Origin: Amphiura filiformis
Taxonomy: Eukaryota > Echinodermata > Ophiuroidea > Amphilepidida > Amphiuridae
DNA: 64,000 bases
Reading direction: 5' to 3'
NCBI RefSeq assembly: GCF_039555335.1
Contig: NC_092628.1
Span: forward strand, 75,952,713 to 76,016,712
Shown here: positions 18,660 to 32,100 of the stretch, piece by piece
How positions within the stretch are numbered: the stretch's first letter is position 1
Layout of the letters: each line of letters starts with the position of its first letter
Program-made: the position numbers and the translations under genes
Notes under the pieces: generated by a model
Databases searched by the model: none
What the model saw: only the letters and a program-made list of their open reading frames with translations
What the model was told of the DNA's origin: nothing

Positions 18660-19025
18660 GGAAGTTACAGAACATGCGCGTATTTTGGCGGGGCGCCAGC
18701 CCCCCCGGGGTCAAAGCAGGGGGCGGCCAAATCGAAGAAGCGGCGGAAAGAAGAAGGGGCGGCAAAAAGAGGGACGGCGGAAGAAGGGGCGGCAAAAAGA
18801 ATTAGTAAAGAAAAAAGGGCGGAAAATGTGCAAAAATTGTACTATACATCAAAATGTGTTGCTTTTGGGGCAGTAGCGCCTATAAATCCTTTTTTTTTTT
18901 TTTTGCTCTTCACTTTTTCAAACGACCGTAAAAAAAATTTGGGCAACCTTTTCGGGCTGTTGAGGAAGGGGCATCAAAATTGGATTTTCTTCAGGGGGGA
19001 AGGGGCGGCCACGGTATGCGCTTAA
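18660..19025. repeat. GC-rich GGGGCGGCAAAAA repeat element, copy 1
   Basis: Contains GCGCGTATTTTGGCGGGGCG, CCCCCGGGGTCAAAG and three AAGGGGCGGCAAAAA-type words. It closes with GGGGCGGCCACGG. The same set appears in reverse orientation at 52160-52380. The Lys/Arg-rich ORF across it is a consequence of the repeat. Confidence 0.65.
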
Positions 19026-19640
19026 TTTTTCATCGTGGTATTTTTGGGTGTTAGGGTTTAACATAGGCTTTAATTTATCTAATGGGAAGGTTTATATTTT
19101 CTGAGTGATCAACATAAATTTGCTGATGGATGCACTACATCAAACTCAAAAGGTTTGATTCTGTTGCAATTGATGATTTATAGGGGTGCATCCCCACTCA
19201 CTTTTCTATTTGAAAACATACCTGTAGCAGTTCTATCCCTTCAGTTACATGCTGCAAAGCATTTGAAGGTAAACTCTTCATTACAGAATTTTGGAAATAA
19301 ATCTAATAATGGAACATACTTTTTGCAACTTTGATACGTTTTGTCTGGAACCACCAGACTTCTTAAGGCTACTGACTAATTGGACTGGTAAGGTGACAAG
19401 ACAGCTTAGGTATCAACTTGATGGTCGGGCTCGGGTCCCATGCATAAGATAAGTTAGAGCGGAGCACCCCTCTCTTATCAAGTGATGGCTGCTTAATTTG
19501 CTCCCAGATGACTTTTAAACTTCTGCTATGCCACTGTTCCTCCTAATCCAGAATAAAAATTTCACATGACCAGTTCAGTGGGTCAGAAGAAGTCCAATGG
19601 TTCCAGAAGCAACATAGCAAAGTTGCAGAAGTTCCAGTAT

Positions 19641-19920
19641 TACCGTATTGGTCCGAGTATAGTCCCACCCGTTTTTTATGTGAAATTTTTCGCAATTGGG
19701 GGTGGGATTTTTCTCAATTTTTTTTTTTTTTTTAAGTTTTTTTTTTTTGGTTTTGGAGTGTCCCTGGACCTAGACCTAGATGCTAGGATCATTCATGGTT
19801 GACCTAAAAAAACAACAAAAAAACATTTTTTTTTTTTTTTTACAATTTCTGAAATTTTTTTCGAAAAATGGGGGGTGGGACTATACTCGAACGTGGGACT
19901 ATACTCGGACGAATACGGTA
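19641..19920. mobile_element. Foldback MITE (TACCGTATTGGTCCGAG ends)
   Basis: TACCGTATTGGTCCGAGTAT followed by AGTCCCACCC on the left is mirrored by ATACTCGGACGAATACGGTA on the right. The motif GGGACTATACTCG occurs twice at the right end. Poly-T (19715-19750) and poly-A/T (19805-19840) runs lie inside. Confidence 0.75.
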
Positions 19921-21842
19921 TATTTATTTCCAAAGTTCTGTTTACAACTGCTGCTGACTAAGAACATTCACTTATCTCTTCATTATATGTGGCACTGTTT
20001 ATGTAGCGTAGTGTATGTATGTCTCATTTTTATTTATTTTTGATAATTGTCCTCATTTTTAGCACTTGGACAATCAATGCACTTACACATTCTTTTAACC
20101 AGATTTTCACTTCACTAGCCATTACCTAGTCCCATCATCACTGGGTAATGTCAAGCAAATATTTGCAGCACAATGTATATAAATTTATTATAATGTTGAT
20201 AATAACTGGCAAAAATGACTTCCATGTGTTTCTGAAATCATTTAGATGAGGAAAATCTATGGGTATGAAAATGCCAAATTAATGTAATTATGATATGTCA
20301 AATTATTTTCCAATTTGGTGCCACTTAATTCAATAATTCGTATTTGCAAATAAAATTATCAAGAAGAAAATGTTTTTATAGTTCTATTTATAAAGCAAAG
20401 CAAGTAACTCTTATCCATTTATATTACTGTAAAGAGAATTCTTGTTTACGTAATCTAGTTATGTATAGACGTGTATGCAAAATTAGATTTAGGTAGTAAC
20501 CATTGTAGTCGGGTATTGGACAGTTCTGTATAAACTGTTTCTGGCAACTGGTACATATATCATTGTGTCACATTGGTAAGATCCTTTTTCAGTAACATTT
20601 CAGTCCATCTGGTCTTGAAATATGATACAATTTTGAAGCAAGAACTCAATTGTTCTCATTGCAAGAAGCCAACAGTTCTTGCAGTTGACCCCTTTTGATC
20701 AATTATGCAATTAATGTGTAAACAGCAAACAGTCCCTCTGAGGTTCACACAGTGGGTACTCGATTGTAAAAACAAAGGGAAACAATCTAGTAAGCGGTTG
20801 ATGATATTTTAACATTAACATTTTGAGAGAATGATCAATTGTTTAATTGTAGTGTTTTAAAATCTTAAGAACTGATTTCTAAAGAACATTTGGCCACTCA
20901 TGTTTGAAGCAGCACCACTACATGATAGTAGCAAATATTCTTCTGGTCTGTTATTTAGCAATGCTGCTTATCAATAGGAGTTACTTCTTGCTAATGGGTA
21001 CAAGCAATTGCTGTACATGTGTTTAAAAATACTTGTATTGGTATAAACCTGCCTTGTGATGGACCTGCATTGTGATGTTGTTTTAATATCTGCAGGGGTG
21101 GTCAGTGGGAATGATAGTTATTGAGCAACTCACTACTTAGCTCTTCTTTCACTTTTTAGTATCCCCACTCATAGTGTTTCACACTCATTCTAGAACTTGT
21201 GTTATGTGCTCATCCAAGTATGTGAGGGCTTCAGACTGTGACTATATGATTACTTGCATCTCCACAAGCGACCATTTAAATAAACTAACTTTCTGTGGAT
21301 GAGCTTCACACAAATGATCAATTAGCTTCAAAATATACACTGCCAAATAATGAGAAAATCGTTGGTAAAATATAATTTGGCAAATCAATAATAACAACTT
21401 TTTTGGGCAGGTAGAAACATTTTTGTGTTTGTGCTTATTTCACTGTATTTTCTTTTCTTCCTGGTATATTTTGAATAATGTATTATATTATTAAGTATTT
21501 TCAATTGGCCTTTCTCTTTTCCATTTTATTTTGGATAAGCTTAATATTGCTTTAAAATGAAATCAATTAGTTTTATTTCATTTTGTGTCAATGACAATGC
21601 TAAATCTAACTTTTCTTGTCTCTACTCAAATGCACTACATAGCTTGTCTTTTCTTACAATTTAAGTTTAAACTTCCCAATTTAATGGGAAGCACACATAT
21701 ATACTTTGTGAAAATGCTTTTGTATTTTATTTTGCTGTCATTATAATTGTAAAAAATGATATTATATGTACAAATAAATACAAATAAAAGACAAATAAAA
21801 TTAAGTTTTTATTTTTTAAGTTTTTATTTCCGTCATGAACAA
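19921..21842. other. Intergenic, no supported feature
   Basis: AT-rich, without exon signals that I can support. A small hairpin CATTACCTAGTCCCATCATC / ACTGGGTAATG lies near 20120-20150. Confidence 0.4.
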
Positions 21843-22110
21843 CATTTGCTTAAAAAGTTACCTTTTATCCGAGTCTTGGTTTAACAACGATGTAGCTTGA
21901 GACTGCATCACAGCGTCGTCATTCAGCTTAGTGTTGACAAGCCATAGAGATAAAGACAAAAACCTACACAACAGGGATGCCAGATATAATATGCTAGCAC
22001 TTGACTACCCATCAAGAGGATTGTAAAACTACGCTGAATGAAGACGCTGTGATGGTGTCGCAAGCTACGTTGCTGCTAAACCAAGATTCTGAAACTGTTT
22101 TAAGCAAATG
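21843..22110. mobile_element. Foldback MITE (CATTTGCTTAAAA ends)
   Basis: CATTTGCTTAAAA, GTCTTGGTTTA, ACGATGTAGCTTG and CATCACAGCGTCG on the left are mirrored in reverse order on the right (CGACGCTG-type, CAAGCTACGTTG, AAACCAAGATTC, TTTTAAGCAAATG). No coding capacity. Confidence 0.7.
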
Positions 22111-22555
22111 TAATATTAACCAATGCCAGAATATCTGTAAATTTGTCAAGAAATTGTGAAAAGTTCCCCTCAATAATTTTGTTTCAATAATGCAGAGATT
22201 TCAACAAGACTCCTGGCTACATGTACGTCTCTACTGTCTATTTATTTTCTGTAAGTTAGGGATGGTTTGTAAACACTGTTGCAAGAAACTGGTCAAGTTT
22301 TGAGGTTCCCTGCACCACAGGCAATAATCAGGGGAACTTGGGCATGATTTACCCTTGGGGAGAGAGGAGTGCTTTGCTGTTGTGCAGTTAGATGAAGTGC
22401 TGGTGTTCTCCCTGTGAAGTTACCTTCGGGGAAGGCTTGCTAGCGCTACATAAAAAGTGCATAGAACACATTCATTCATATTGAATTCTTTGGTCAATCT
22501 GACAGGGTGGGCATGTGGGGCTCCTAACCCTGCCGGGGTAGTTTGGGAGGTGTTG

Positions 22556-22812
22556 CCCAGGCTGTGGGATTTGGTAGAGATAGGCTAATTTTGCTCTCAG
22601 AGATACCACTTTTTAGGAAATTTCATAAGGAAATATTAAAGAAATTTTTCCGATTTCAGGTAATTGTTGCTGCTCTACCTTAGTCCTGTGCAAACGAATA
22701 TGGAAAGTGCATTTGCAGGATTTTTCCATGCTTTTCAGGAAATTTTGACAACACCAAGTGACATCTCTGTTACATGCAGGATAGACCCCACAAAATCCCA
22801 CACCCTGGGTGC
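22556..22812. repeat. Foldback repeat downstream of RCCD1
   Basis: GCCCAGGCTGTGGGATTTGG is mirrored by CCACAAAATCCCACACCCTGGG. Overlapping 60-codon ORFs on both strands follow from the inverted symmetry. Confidence 0.45.
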
Positions 22813-22905
22813 CTCATTTGAATGGAGCAGGTCAGATTACACATAGGACAGGACACCCCACTCTGAATACCACATTTTGCATCAATTGTTCAAATATTTT
22901 CAGAG

Positions 22906-22911
22906 TTTATT
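22906..22911 (-). promoter_or_regulatory. Candidate poly(A) signal of RCCD1
   Basis: Minus-strand AATAAA, 36 bases beyond the RCCD1 stop codon. It would give a very short 3' UTR; a more distal site is possible. Confidence 0.4.
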
Positions 22912-22946
22912 ACTACTCTCAGTTTGCACAAGAGACTTGATAACTG

Positions 22947-23119
22947 CTATCTCTGTTTAGCTGACACAACTGTGTTCCAATTTTGACAGTACAAATGTGT
23001 TACTATGAGGTTATTATCAGTAAAGTACTGGACTTGAGTTGGTGTGTCTGTTGTACATCTATCTCCATGACCCAGCTGGCCATATTCTCCCCAGCCCCAG
23101 GTGAATAAGAAGCCATCAT
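22947..23119 (-). CDS. RCCD1: RCCD1 exon 6 (last RCC1 repeat and stop)
   Basis: Completes an Asp codon, then DGFLFTWGWGEYGQLGHGD and on to QNWNTVVSAKQR and TAG. Vertebrate RCCD1 ends its propeller with the comparable ELYTWGWGKYGQLGHED. Confidence 0.92.
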
Positions 23120-26100
23120 CTGTAATCAAAATAAAAGACACATCAACATGTTATGTTACATTTTCACATGAATTTGTGATTCAAAGTGCATTTTATGAAT
23201 TAGGTGAGTCATAGAGCCTTCAGACCACATACTCTTCCAGTTTCGGTAAATTTGCTTAAATTTTCTGCAGCATGATACATTAATCTTATAGGAAATGAGT
23301 CAAGAAAGCCACTGGTCATTTATATTTCCATAATGTACTGCAGTTGTTGAGTTAAATAACAAATAATAGGCCGGATTTCTCCCTCCCAGGAAAATTCATG
23401 CACATGGGGGAAAATAAAACCCTTTGCTTTGGGATCTCATGTATTGAACACATACAGTGTACCTTTCCCTGCGAGCAAGGGCTTTATTTTTCTCAATATT
23501 TGAGCACAAATATTGCTAGCTCAGGCACTGCTCTAACCCTCCTTTAAGATAATTTAATCTTTATGATGAGGTGCGTATTACACACAAGTATGAAATTATG
23601 GAGAATCCTTATTACCTGTGACTGCAGCTGTATGTCGTGACCCACAGCTGACCTCTGACACATTGCGATCTCCTGGCAAGTCTAAAATTTCAGGAACTAA
23701 ATGAAAAAGTACACATTCCTTATCCATATCCCTAACGTGTCTCTCATGTGTATTGGAAGCAAGATGGTCACCTGACTGAGAACATAAGGGATCTTCTTTC
23801 ACAATGTCCTTATTTTTCCTTGGGACAAATTATGTGGTGAATCATGTGATTCCAAGCTGATGGTGCTGTGACCTTTGACATTTGACCTGTTTGAAGTTTT
23901 CATTTTGAAACCAAGCTGTCCTGATTCATTCCATCCCCATATATACAAATCGTGAATATCTGAAACAATAGATGAACAATACTGTTAAAACTATGGTTTT
24001 ATGCAAAAAGATTCAATTATATGGAGCCACAAACCATTGTGATTCACTTGCATTGTGCCAATATATTAGTCAACATTATCTACATGTAACGAAAACATCT
24101 ATTAAGATGTGATGTGATGTGATTTTGATATGATATGATATACAATATGATGTGGTGTGGTGTGATGTGATATGATATGATATCACTGATTTGCTATATT
24201 TTCAACCAGGGGATAGCATTTTATCGAAATTCATGGTTAACAATTTTGTGCAATCTTCAAGCTTCCTGAATATTGGTGCTTAATTTGTTTTATAATTAGC
24301 ATCTTGAAATGTAGAACTCAAAACTTGATACCCTTGTTTTCAAAAGACACCATGAAAGCTTACTCCCAAAATTCCAGTTGATTCTGATTTTGCATAAATT
24401 TGCGAGTTATGCAAATTCAAATTTGACGATACTTTGCTAAACGAATTAACCTGCAAGAAATTTTTGGTACATAAACATTATGTAGCCAGAGATTTCCAGT
24501 GGTATAAAAATCTCAACTTTTTTGGAGAAAAGTGGGGGGATGAGGCTGTGGATCAAGAAATGCCCTTTTAATACAATTCCCAATCATTTTTCAAATTACT
24601 TACCACTTACAGCAGCAGAATGCCACCCACCACAGCTAATATTTGCCATGGAAACTGCTTCAATTGCCTCAATGAGTTTTGGTTGCAGCTGCCTGTCAGT
24701 AACACCATGACCTAGCTGCCCTCGACTGAAAAAGGAAGCAAAATTGAGAAATTATCAACACTCCATACTTTTGTTCATATAGAAGATAAATTTACTCCAG
24801 TAACCACACCACATACATGTAATAGTGGTCCTTAACTGAAATTAAGTTTCAAATATTAATAATATATGCTCTGCACAGGACCAAGTGAAGGTACAATTAC
24901 CGAACTGGGTACAACTTGCTAGACTTTGATCAGTCTTAATTTGTGGAGTTTGGGGTTAAGGTTTATGGTTGGGGTAGGGCAGTCTTGTAAGGAGACTAGT
25001 GAAGTTGCACCCTATTCAGTAATCACTCCAAAATGAATAATGTTTGCTAAAATGACAATTAACACTAAATTTACCTTGTAATCTTATTTGTAATATAAAG
25101 AATAAGCTAAAACCCTTACCCTATAACCACATAATTCTAGAGCATTAAATTAGCATGTGAAGGACATTTAAGGGGGTACTACACCCCTGTGCTAAATTCG
25201 TAACTATTTTTACATTTTTCTCAAAAAATAATAACACACTGAAAACAAAAGTTGTGTATATTATTGGGGCAAGGAATCTACACTGAAATTTCAGTGACTC
25301 AAAACAAGCGGTTCAGTATTTATAATAGGAAATGAGGTACATTCTATAGTGGTACCTCTTTTCTTATCATAAATAACAAACTGCTTGTCTTGGGCCACTG
25401 AAATTTCAGTGTAATAATTGGGTTCCTTGCCTATATAATATGAGAAACTTTTGTAACCAATGTGTTATTAGTTTTTGAGAAAAATGAAAAAAATAGACAC
25501 AAATTTATCGAGGGGTGTAGTACCCCTTAAAGAAAGAACTCAAATTGAAGTTGTGCATCAATACTGTACTAAGAAATAATGGAAAAGCTTTTTGAATTCT
25601 TTTTCAATTAATACTACAAACACATAATTTGAAATTTATTCACTTCTCATTGTTAGTTTATGTGATTTTGTCTATCTGTCAACAGACATAGTAACTGTTG
25701 AAGAAATGGCAAATGACTGACAGATGAACACAGAGGCAGACTAGAGGCACCTGTGCTGGTGAATCCCAGTCTGGACTATGTCTCCAATCCATTTTTTTAA
25801 GGGCTTGGAGTAACTTGGACTTGTATTCGGGCACTGGCACACATATAGACAAACATTTACACTAAAGTGAACATACCTTCCCAGACCAAAAGAGTAAACC
25901 TGACCATCAGTTGAGAGTAGCAAACCGTGTTCTTTTCCACAGCTAACCTGTTTACAGATGATGGATGGTGTGAATGGTCTGAAGATATAGCCAGCATTTG
26001 CAGAATCTCTATCTATACATCCAGCTATGCATTGCTCTAGAATAAAAACGTTTGAACATCGAAATTTAATATTGTAGAAAAATACACAATATATCTTTTG

Positions 26101-29100
26101 GATACGCGTAGGGATCTTTCTTAGAACAAACTCACAAGATACAAAAAAAACAGCAAATATGGGACATATATTTTTAGTCCAATCAACTTAAGACTGGAAA
26201 GCAAGTCATCTCTTTGGCTTGCAATATTTTTCACTTCTGGACTTCACTTTATTTTAAATACCTTTGTTTAGAGCCAGGAAGATCAAAGCCAGATTTAGTA
26301 AAAATGTTTAATAGGCAAAATCATACTTATGCTATGCACACTCCTATTTGCAATTTAATTACCTTTTGTAAACAACATACATATTTTTGGAGCTTCCATT
26401 CCCAAATATGTGAACTTGTAACTTTGGAAATATAAATGTGTATTTTACCATGAGCTACAATCAAAGAAAGAAATAGTTGGCACACTTTGACAATATGTTG
26501 GAACTCTTCATTACTGCTCTGAAAGATCAGTGAAATTAGTACAACTAGGCGGTTACCCGTATTTGGCGGTTCTCGGCTGTCGCGATTACCTGGCTGATGG
26601 TGACTGTACTCACCAACTTTTATGCCCATAGGACAGTTTTTAATAATTTAACATCAGATGACCCCTTGTGACCTCGAAATGACCTTCCAAAATTTGGCTC
26701 TAAATGTTGACTGTACCTACCACGTTTCATGCCCATACCACAGTTTTTAGTAATTTGACCTTGGATGACCCCAAAATGACCATCCAAAAATTTGACTCTA
26801 AAAGTTGACTGTACCCACCAAGTTTCATGCCCATACGACATTTTTTACTAATTCGACCTCAGATGACCCCTGGTGACCCCCAAATGACCGTCCAAAAATT
26901 TGACTCTAAAAGTTGACTGTACCCACCAAGTTTCATGCCCATACAACAGTTTTTACTAATTTGACCTCAGATGACCCCTGGATGACCTTGGATGATCTTG
27001 GCCCACTAACCGAGAAAATAGGCGGAAAACAGTTTTTACTAATTTGACCTCAGGTGACCCCTGGGTGACCTTGACCCACTAACCAATACAAACTTGTTCC
27101 ACCTTAGGTCAAGATACACCTACCCACCAAGTTGCATGCCCATATGACAGTTTTTACTAATTTGACCCCCAGATGACCTCTGGTGACCTTGACCCACTAA
27201 ACCAATACAAACTTGTCCTGTCCCAGGTCAAGACGCACCCACCCGTCAAGTTTGAGGAACGTGTGACCCCCTGTCTCCGAGAAAAAACAGTTTTTACTAA
27301 TTTGACCCTGGATGACCTTGGGTGACCTTGACCCACTAACCAATACAAACTTGTTCTGTATGGGGTCAAGCTGCACCCACCCACCAAGTTTGAGGAACGT
27401 CGACCCCTAGTCTCCGAGAAAATAGGCGGACAGACAGACAGACAGACAGAGTCACAGACTACCATTATTATTACTAGGCGGTTACCCGTATTTGGCGGTT
27501 CTCGGCTGTCGCGATTACCTGGCTGATGGTGACTGTACTCACCAAGTTTTATGCCCATAGGACAGTTTTTACTAATTTGACCTCAGATGACCCTTGTGAC
27601 CTCAAAATGACCATCCAAAATGTGGCTCTAAATGTTGACTGTACCCACCACGTTTCATGCCCATATGACAGTTTTTAGTAATTTGACCTTGGATGACCCC
27701 AAAATGACCTTCCAAAAATTTGACTCTAAAAGGTTACTGTACCCACCAAGTTTCATGCGCATACGACATTTTTTACTAATTTGACCTCAGATGACCCCTG
27801 GGTGACCCCAGATGACCCCAAAATGACCTTCCAAAAATTTGACTATAAAAGTTGACTGTACCCACCAAGTTTCATGCCCATACGATAGTTTTTACTAATT
27901 TGACCTCAGATGACCCCTGGATGACCTCGGGTGATCTTGGCCCACTAACAGAAACAAACTTGTTCTGAGGTCCAGATGCACCCATCCACCAAGTTTGAGG
28001 AACGTGCGACCCTAGTCTCCGAGAAAATAGGCGGAAAACAGTTTTTACTAATTTGACCTCAGATGACCCCTGGGTGACCTTGACCCACTAATCAATACAA
28101 ACTTGTTCTGTCTTAGGTCAAGATGCACCTACCCACCAAGTTTCATGCCCATATGACAGTTTTTACTCATTTGACCCTAGAAGGGCTAGGGTGTCGATGA
28201 CCCACTAACCAATACAAACTCGTTCTGTCCCGGGTCAAGACGTACCCACCTGTCAAGTTTGAGGAACGTGCGACCCCCAGTCTGACAGAAAAACAGTTTT
28301 TACTAATTTGACCCCTGGATGACCTTGGGTGACCTTGACCCACTAACCAATATAAACTCGTTCTTCCTCATACCAAGCTGCACCCACCCACCAAGTTTGA
28401 GGAACGTGCGACCCCCGGTCTCCGAGAAAAGAGGCGGACAGACAAACAGACAGACAAACACACAAACACACAAACAGAGTCTGGTGAATTATAGTAAGAT
28501 GTATAACTATGTTTGATGAGTACAAACCTTCCCCTTTCCCCTTCCCTACCCCATTCTCCCTCAACCAATGTTGGGGGACTGGAGTGCCCAATGTCAAAAT
28601 TGCCTTCATCAACATTGAATTGGGGGAGAGGGGCAGAGATTTACAGTTATTATGCCAGAGTGTACCAACATAAATTTCTTTGATTGTAGCTTGGTTACAT
28701 ACATACCAGTTAGGCCAATGGTGAATGTGTCTCCAGTAGTCAGCTGATTTAGCTTCGCTTTCCCAGTATAAACAATGGAATTGTCCAATTTGTCATTAGA
28801 GTTATCGAAGACATAGCAGGTGCCATTGTTATCAATTAGGTAAGTCTGATCCTCATGCTGACAAATCTCGTTTAGACAATCCCTTATACAAGTACAAGTA
28901 GCTGCATCACTACATGTATGATGGTGCTCTGACAGTATTTGACCTGAAACAATTTCATCAACACATTATACATAAATTACTATTATTTTTAATACTAGTG
29001 GATGCTAGCTGTAACTATTTTTTCAAGTCTAGCAAACTAAGATAGTATATTTATAAGTAAACATGTAAGTACTGGACTTTATACTGGACTTTTAAACCGT

Positions 29101-32100
29101 TTTTTAACTCTGTGAATAATATTAACTTTTGAAATCAGTGCCAACACCTGTTTTATAGTGGTTTGTGTGAACTGAACTTTTTGATAGCCGGTTTGGTCAA
29201 TATGGTCAATATGCTACGTTACATGGTATCATCGAACTGGGTGTACCTTCTCTTAATTTCATGTGCAATAATATCCAGAACTCAAGCGTAAATCAACCAA
29301 GCTTCAATTTCATCATGAACTATGGTCTCCCAAATGAAAGTGAACACTGGGCGCCCCTATCTCACTGACTGATAATCTGAGCACAACATCAACAATGTGC
29401 CAGTTTCGAGTGCCTTTTGAACATGGCATCCCATTACTCCCCAATCAATCCAGAATTCTTCAGTAAACTCGACAGAAGCTCACATGTAAGACTAGCACTT
29501 CTCATGATCCTGGCTGGAGATATTGCATCTAACCCAGGCCCTAGTACTACTGCAAGGAAACCTAAACACCCATGTGTCCACTGCAGTAAAGGCGTCGTTA
29601 GCAGAAGTAGAGCCATTACATGTGATAATTGTGATAGATGGGTACATAGCAGATGCACTCAAATACTAACGGATGCAGAGTACGACATCATTGTTGCGGA
29701 AAACATGAGCTGAGTTACTTGTGCAATATTTGTTGCTTTGATGAGCTCCCGTTTGCCAACATTGAAGAAGACCAAGATATTAGCGGTACCAATAACTCTA
29801 AATCGTCTAACTTCAATCCTTCCGACGAACAATTTAGCTCCTTTTTTGACTGTTTCAAACAAAAGGGACTCCATTTCATCCATATCAATATTAGGTCGCT
29901 CACATCAAAAATATCTGAGCTAAAAATTCTTGCCAATAACTCTTCCGCGTCTGTAATAGCAATATCAGAAACATGGCTCGACAGTTCTGTCACTGACTCT
30001 GAAATAAACATCAATGGGTATACTGTGATCAGAGCTGATCGGAACAGAGAGGGTGGAGGTGTGTGTATGTACATTAAGAACAATTTGGCTTTTAATTGCA
30101 GATCAGATCTGCTTGATGCAAATGTTGAAGCCCTGTGGATTGAATTACTTTTGCCAAAAACAAAACCAATTGTGGTTGGGGTTTGTTATCGCCTCCCAAG
30201 GACAGTGGGTTCCTTGATCGATTAGAGCTTATTATTTCTAAAATTAGATCTGATTGTGAGGTAATGGTCCTCGGCGACTTCAACATTAACACATTAGCAC
30301 CTAAATCATATGGTCTGTTGAAAAGTATCTTGATATGTTGGGATTGTTTCACCTCAAAATTTCATAAATGAACCAACCAGGATCACCTCAACTAGTTCTA
30401 GTGCTATTGATCACATCATTTGTAATAACAGCAACAAAATATGCCAGTCAGGGACTATCAATATTGGCATGAGTGATCATTTGTTGATATTTTGTACTCG
30501 GAAAGTTGTCAAAGGCCAGATGAAACATCACAACATTGTCAAGATACGATCAATGAAAAATTACACCGTTGATGCTTTGTTAACTGCCATTTCACTGGCA
30601 GACTGGTCTGGGGTTTTTTGTACTGATGTCAATAGATCATGGTGTGTTTTTAAAACAGTTTTATCAAATATTATTGAAACCTTGGCTCCTGTCAAAGAAA
30701 TCAGACTCAAAAATCACACTGAACCTTGGATGACTAGTGAAATCTTAGAAGCAATTAAATTGAGAGATAATCTTTTATACAGGTTCAAGAAAGAACAAAA
30801 GCCTGAATTGTATTCTGAGTATTCCAGATTAAGAAATAAAATTCAAAGGGATGTGAAAAGGCCAAGAGTAGTTTCTTTAGGGATAAAATTGAAGAATTTA
30901 GATTCAATCCCAAAAAACTCTGGGAGCAATTGAAAACCCTGGGTTACAGTAATAAAAGCAAGGATCAATCTCGTGTTATTCTTAAAATTGATGGTGACCT
31001 TTGTTTTGATCCTAGCACAGTTGCCAATCATATCAACCAGTTCTATACTACTGTTGCTAGCACATTAGTCAACAAATTGCCTGCCTCTCTCGGAAAGTTC
31101 AGCGTGAACTCCACAATTTTTTCGAGCCATTACAAAAAACTGGGCGTGTCACCTAATGCCTTTAAATTATGCCCTGTGTCAAGTGATTTTATCTTGAAAG
31201 AGCTTCGCTCTCTTAATCCCAACAAAAGCACTGGCCTTGATGGAGTTCCTGCCAAATTTCTGAGAGATGGGGCAGCATTATTAAAAAATCAGTTGACCCA
31301 TATAATTAATGTGTCAATAGCTACTAGCACTGTACCAACTGAATTTAAGCTTGCTCGTGTAAGACCCTTGTACAAAAAAAATAGTCGCTCTGAGGTTGGA
31401 AACTATAGGCCAGTGAGCATTTTATGTGTTACATCAAAATTATTGGAAAAAGCTGTGTATTCTCAGCTGGAGACCTATTTGAGAGAAAATAATATTTTGT
31501 ATGGGTACCAATCTGGGTTTCGGAGTTCATTTTCTACTGACACCTGCTTAATTCACCTCAACGACTATATCAGGAGTCAAATGTCCATAGGTAATTACAC
31601 CGGTTTAGTCTTAATTGATCTACAGAAGGCATTCGACACTGTTGACCATGTCATTCTCTGCCAAAAACTTAGAGCCATGGGTGTATCTTCTGTTGACTGG
31701 TTTTCATCGTACCTAAGTGACAGGAAGCAGATTGTCAATGTAAACGATGTTGACTCTAACCCCCTTGGTGTCTCGTGCGGTGTGCCGCAAGAGGCAGCAT
31801 TCTTCGTCCCCTTTTGTTTCGTTGCTATGTGAATGACATGGCCAGCAGTGTCGACTGCAAGCTTCTGCTCTACGCTGATGACAGCGCTCTTTTAGTGTCT
31901 GATAAAAATCCGGGGCACATTGCAGAGAGACTTGGTAAAGAGCTTGACTCATGTAGACAGTGGCTTATAGACAATAAACTTTCTTTACACCTTGGAAAGA
32001 CTGAGTGCATGCTATTTGGTACAAAAAAAGACTCGGGAAAGTTAATTCATTTTCTGTTTCTTGTGGTGGTCAGAAAATAACATCCTCCAAGGTTGCAAAA

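Noticed and set aside
18652..18876. Lys/Arg-rich ORF resembling a nucleolar protein
   Set aside because: Generated by GGGGCGGCAAAAA repeats; the same repeat occurs at 52160-52380 in the other orientation.
27157..27558. 133-codon minus ORF in RCCD1 intron
   Set aside because: Lies entirely in the GACC tandem block, and related modules give similar ORFs elsewhere in it.
29715..30083. 122-codon minus ORF opposite the LINE
   Set aside because: Antisense shadow of the endonuclease coding sequence.
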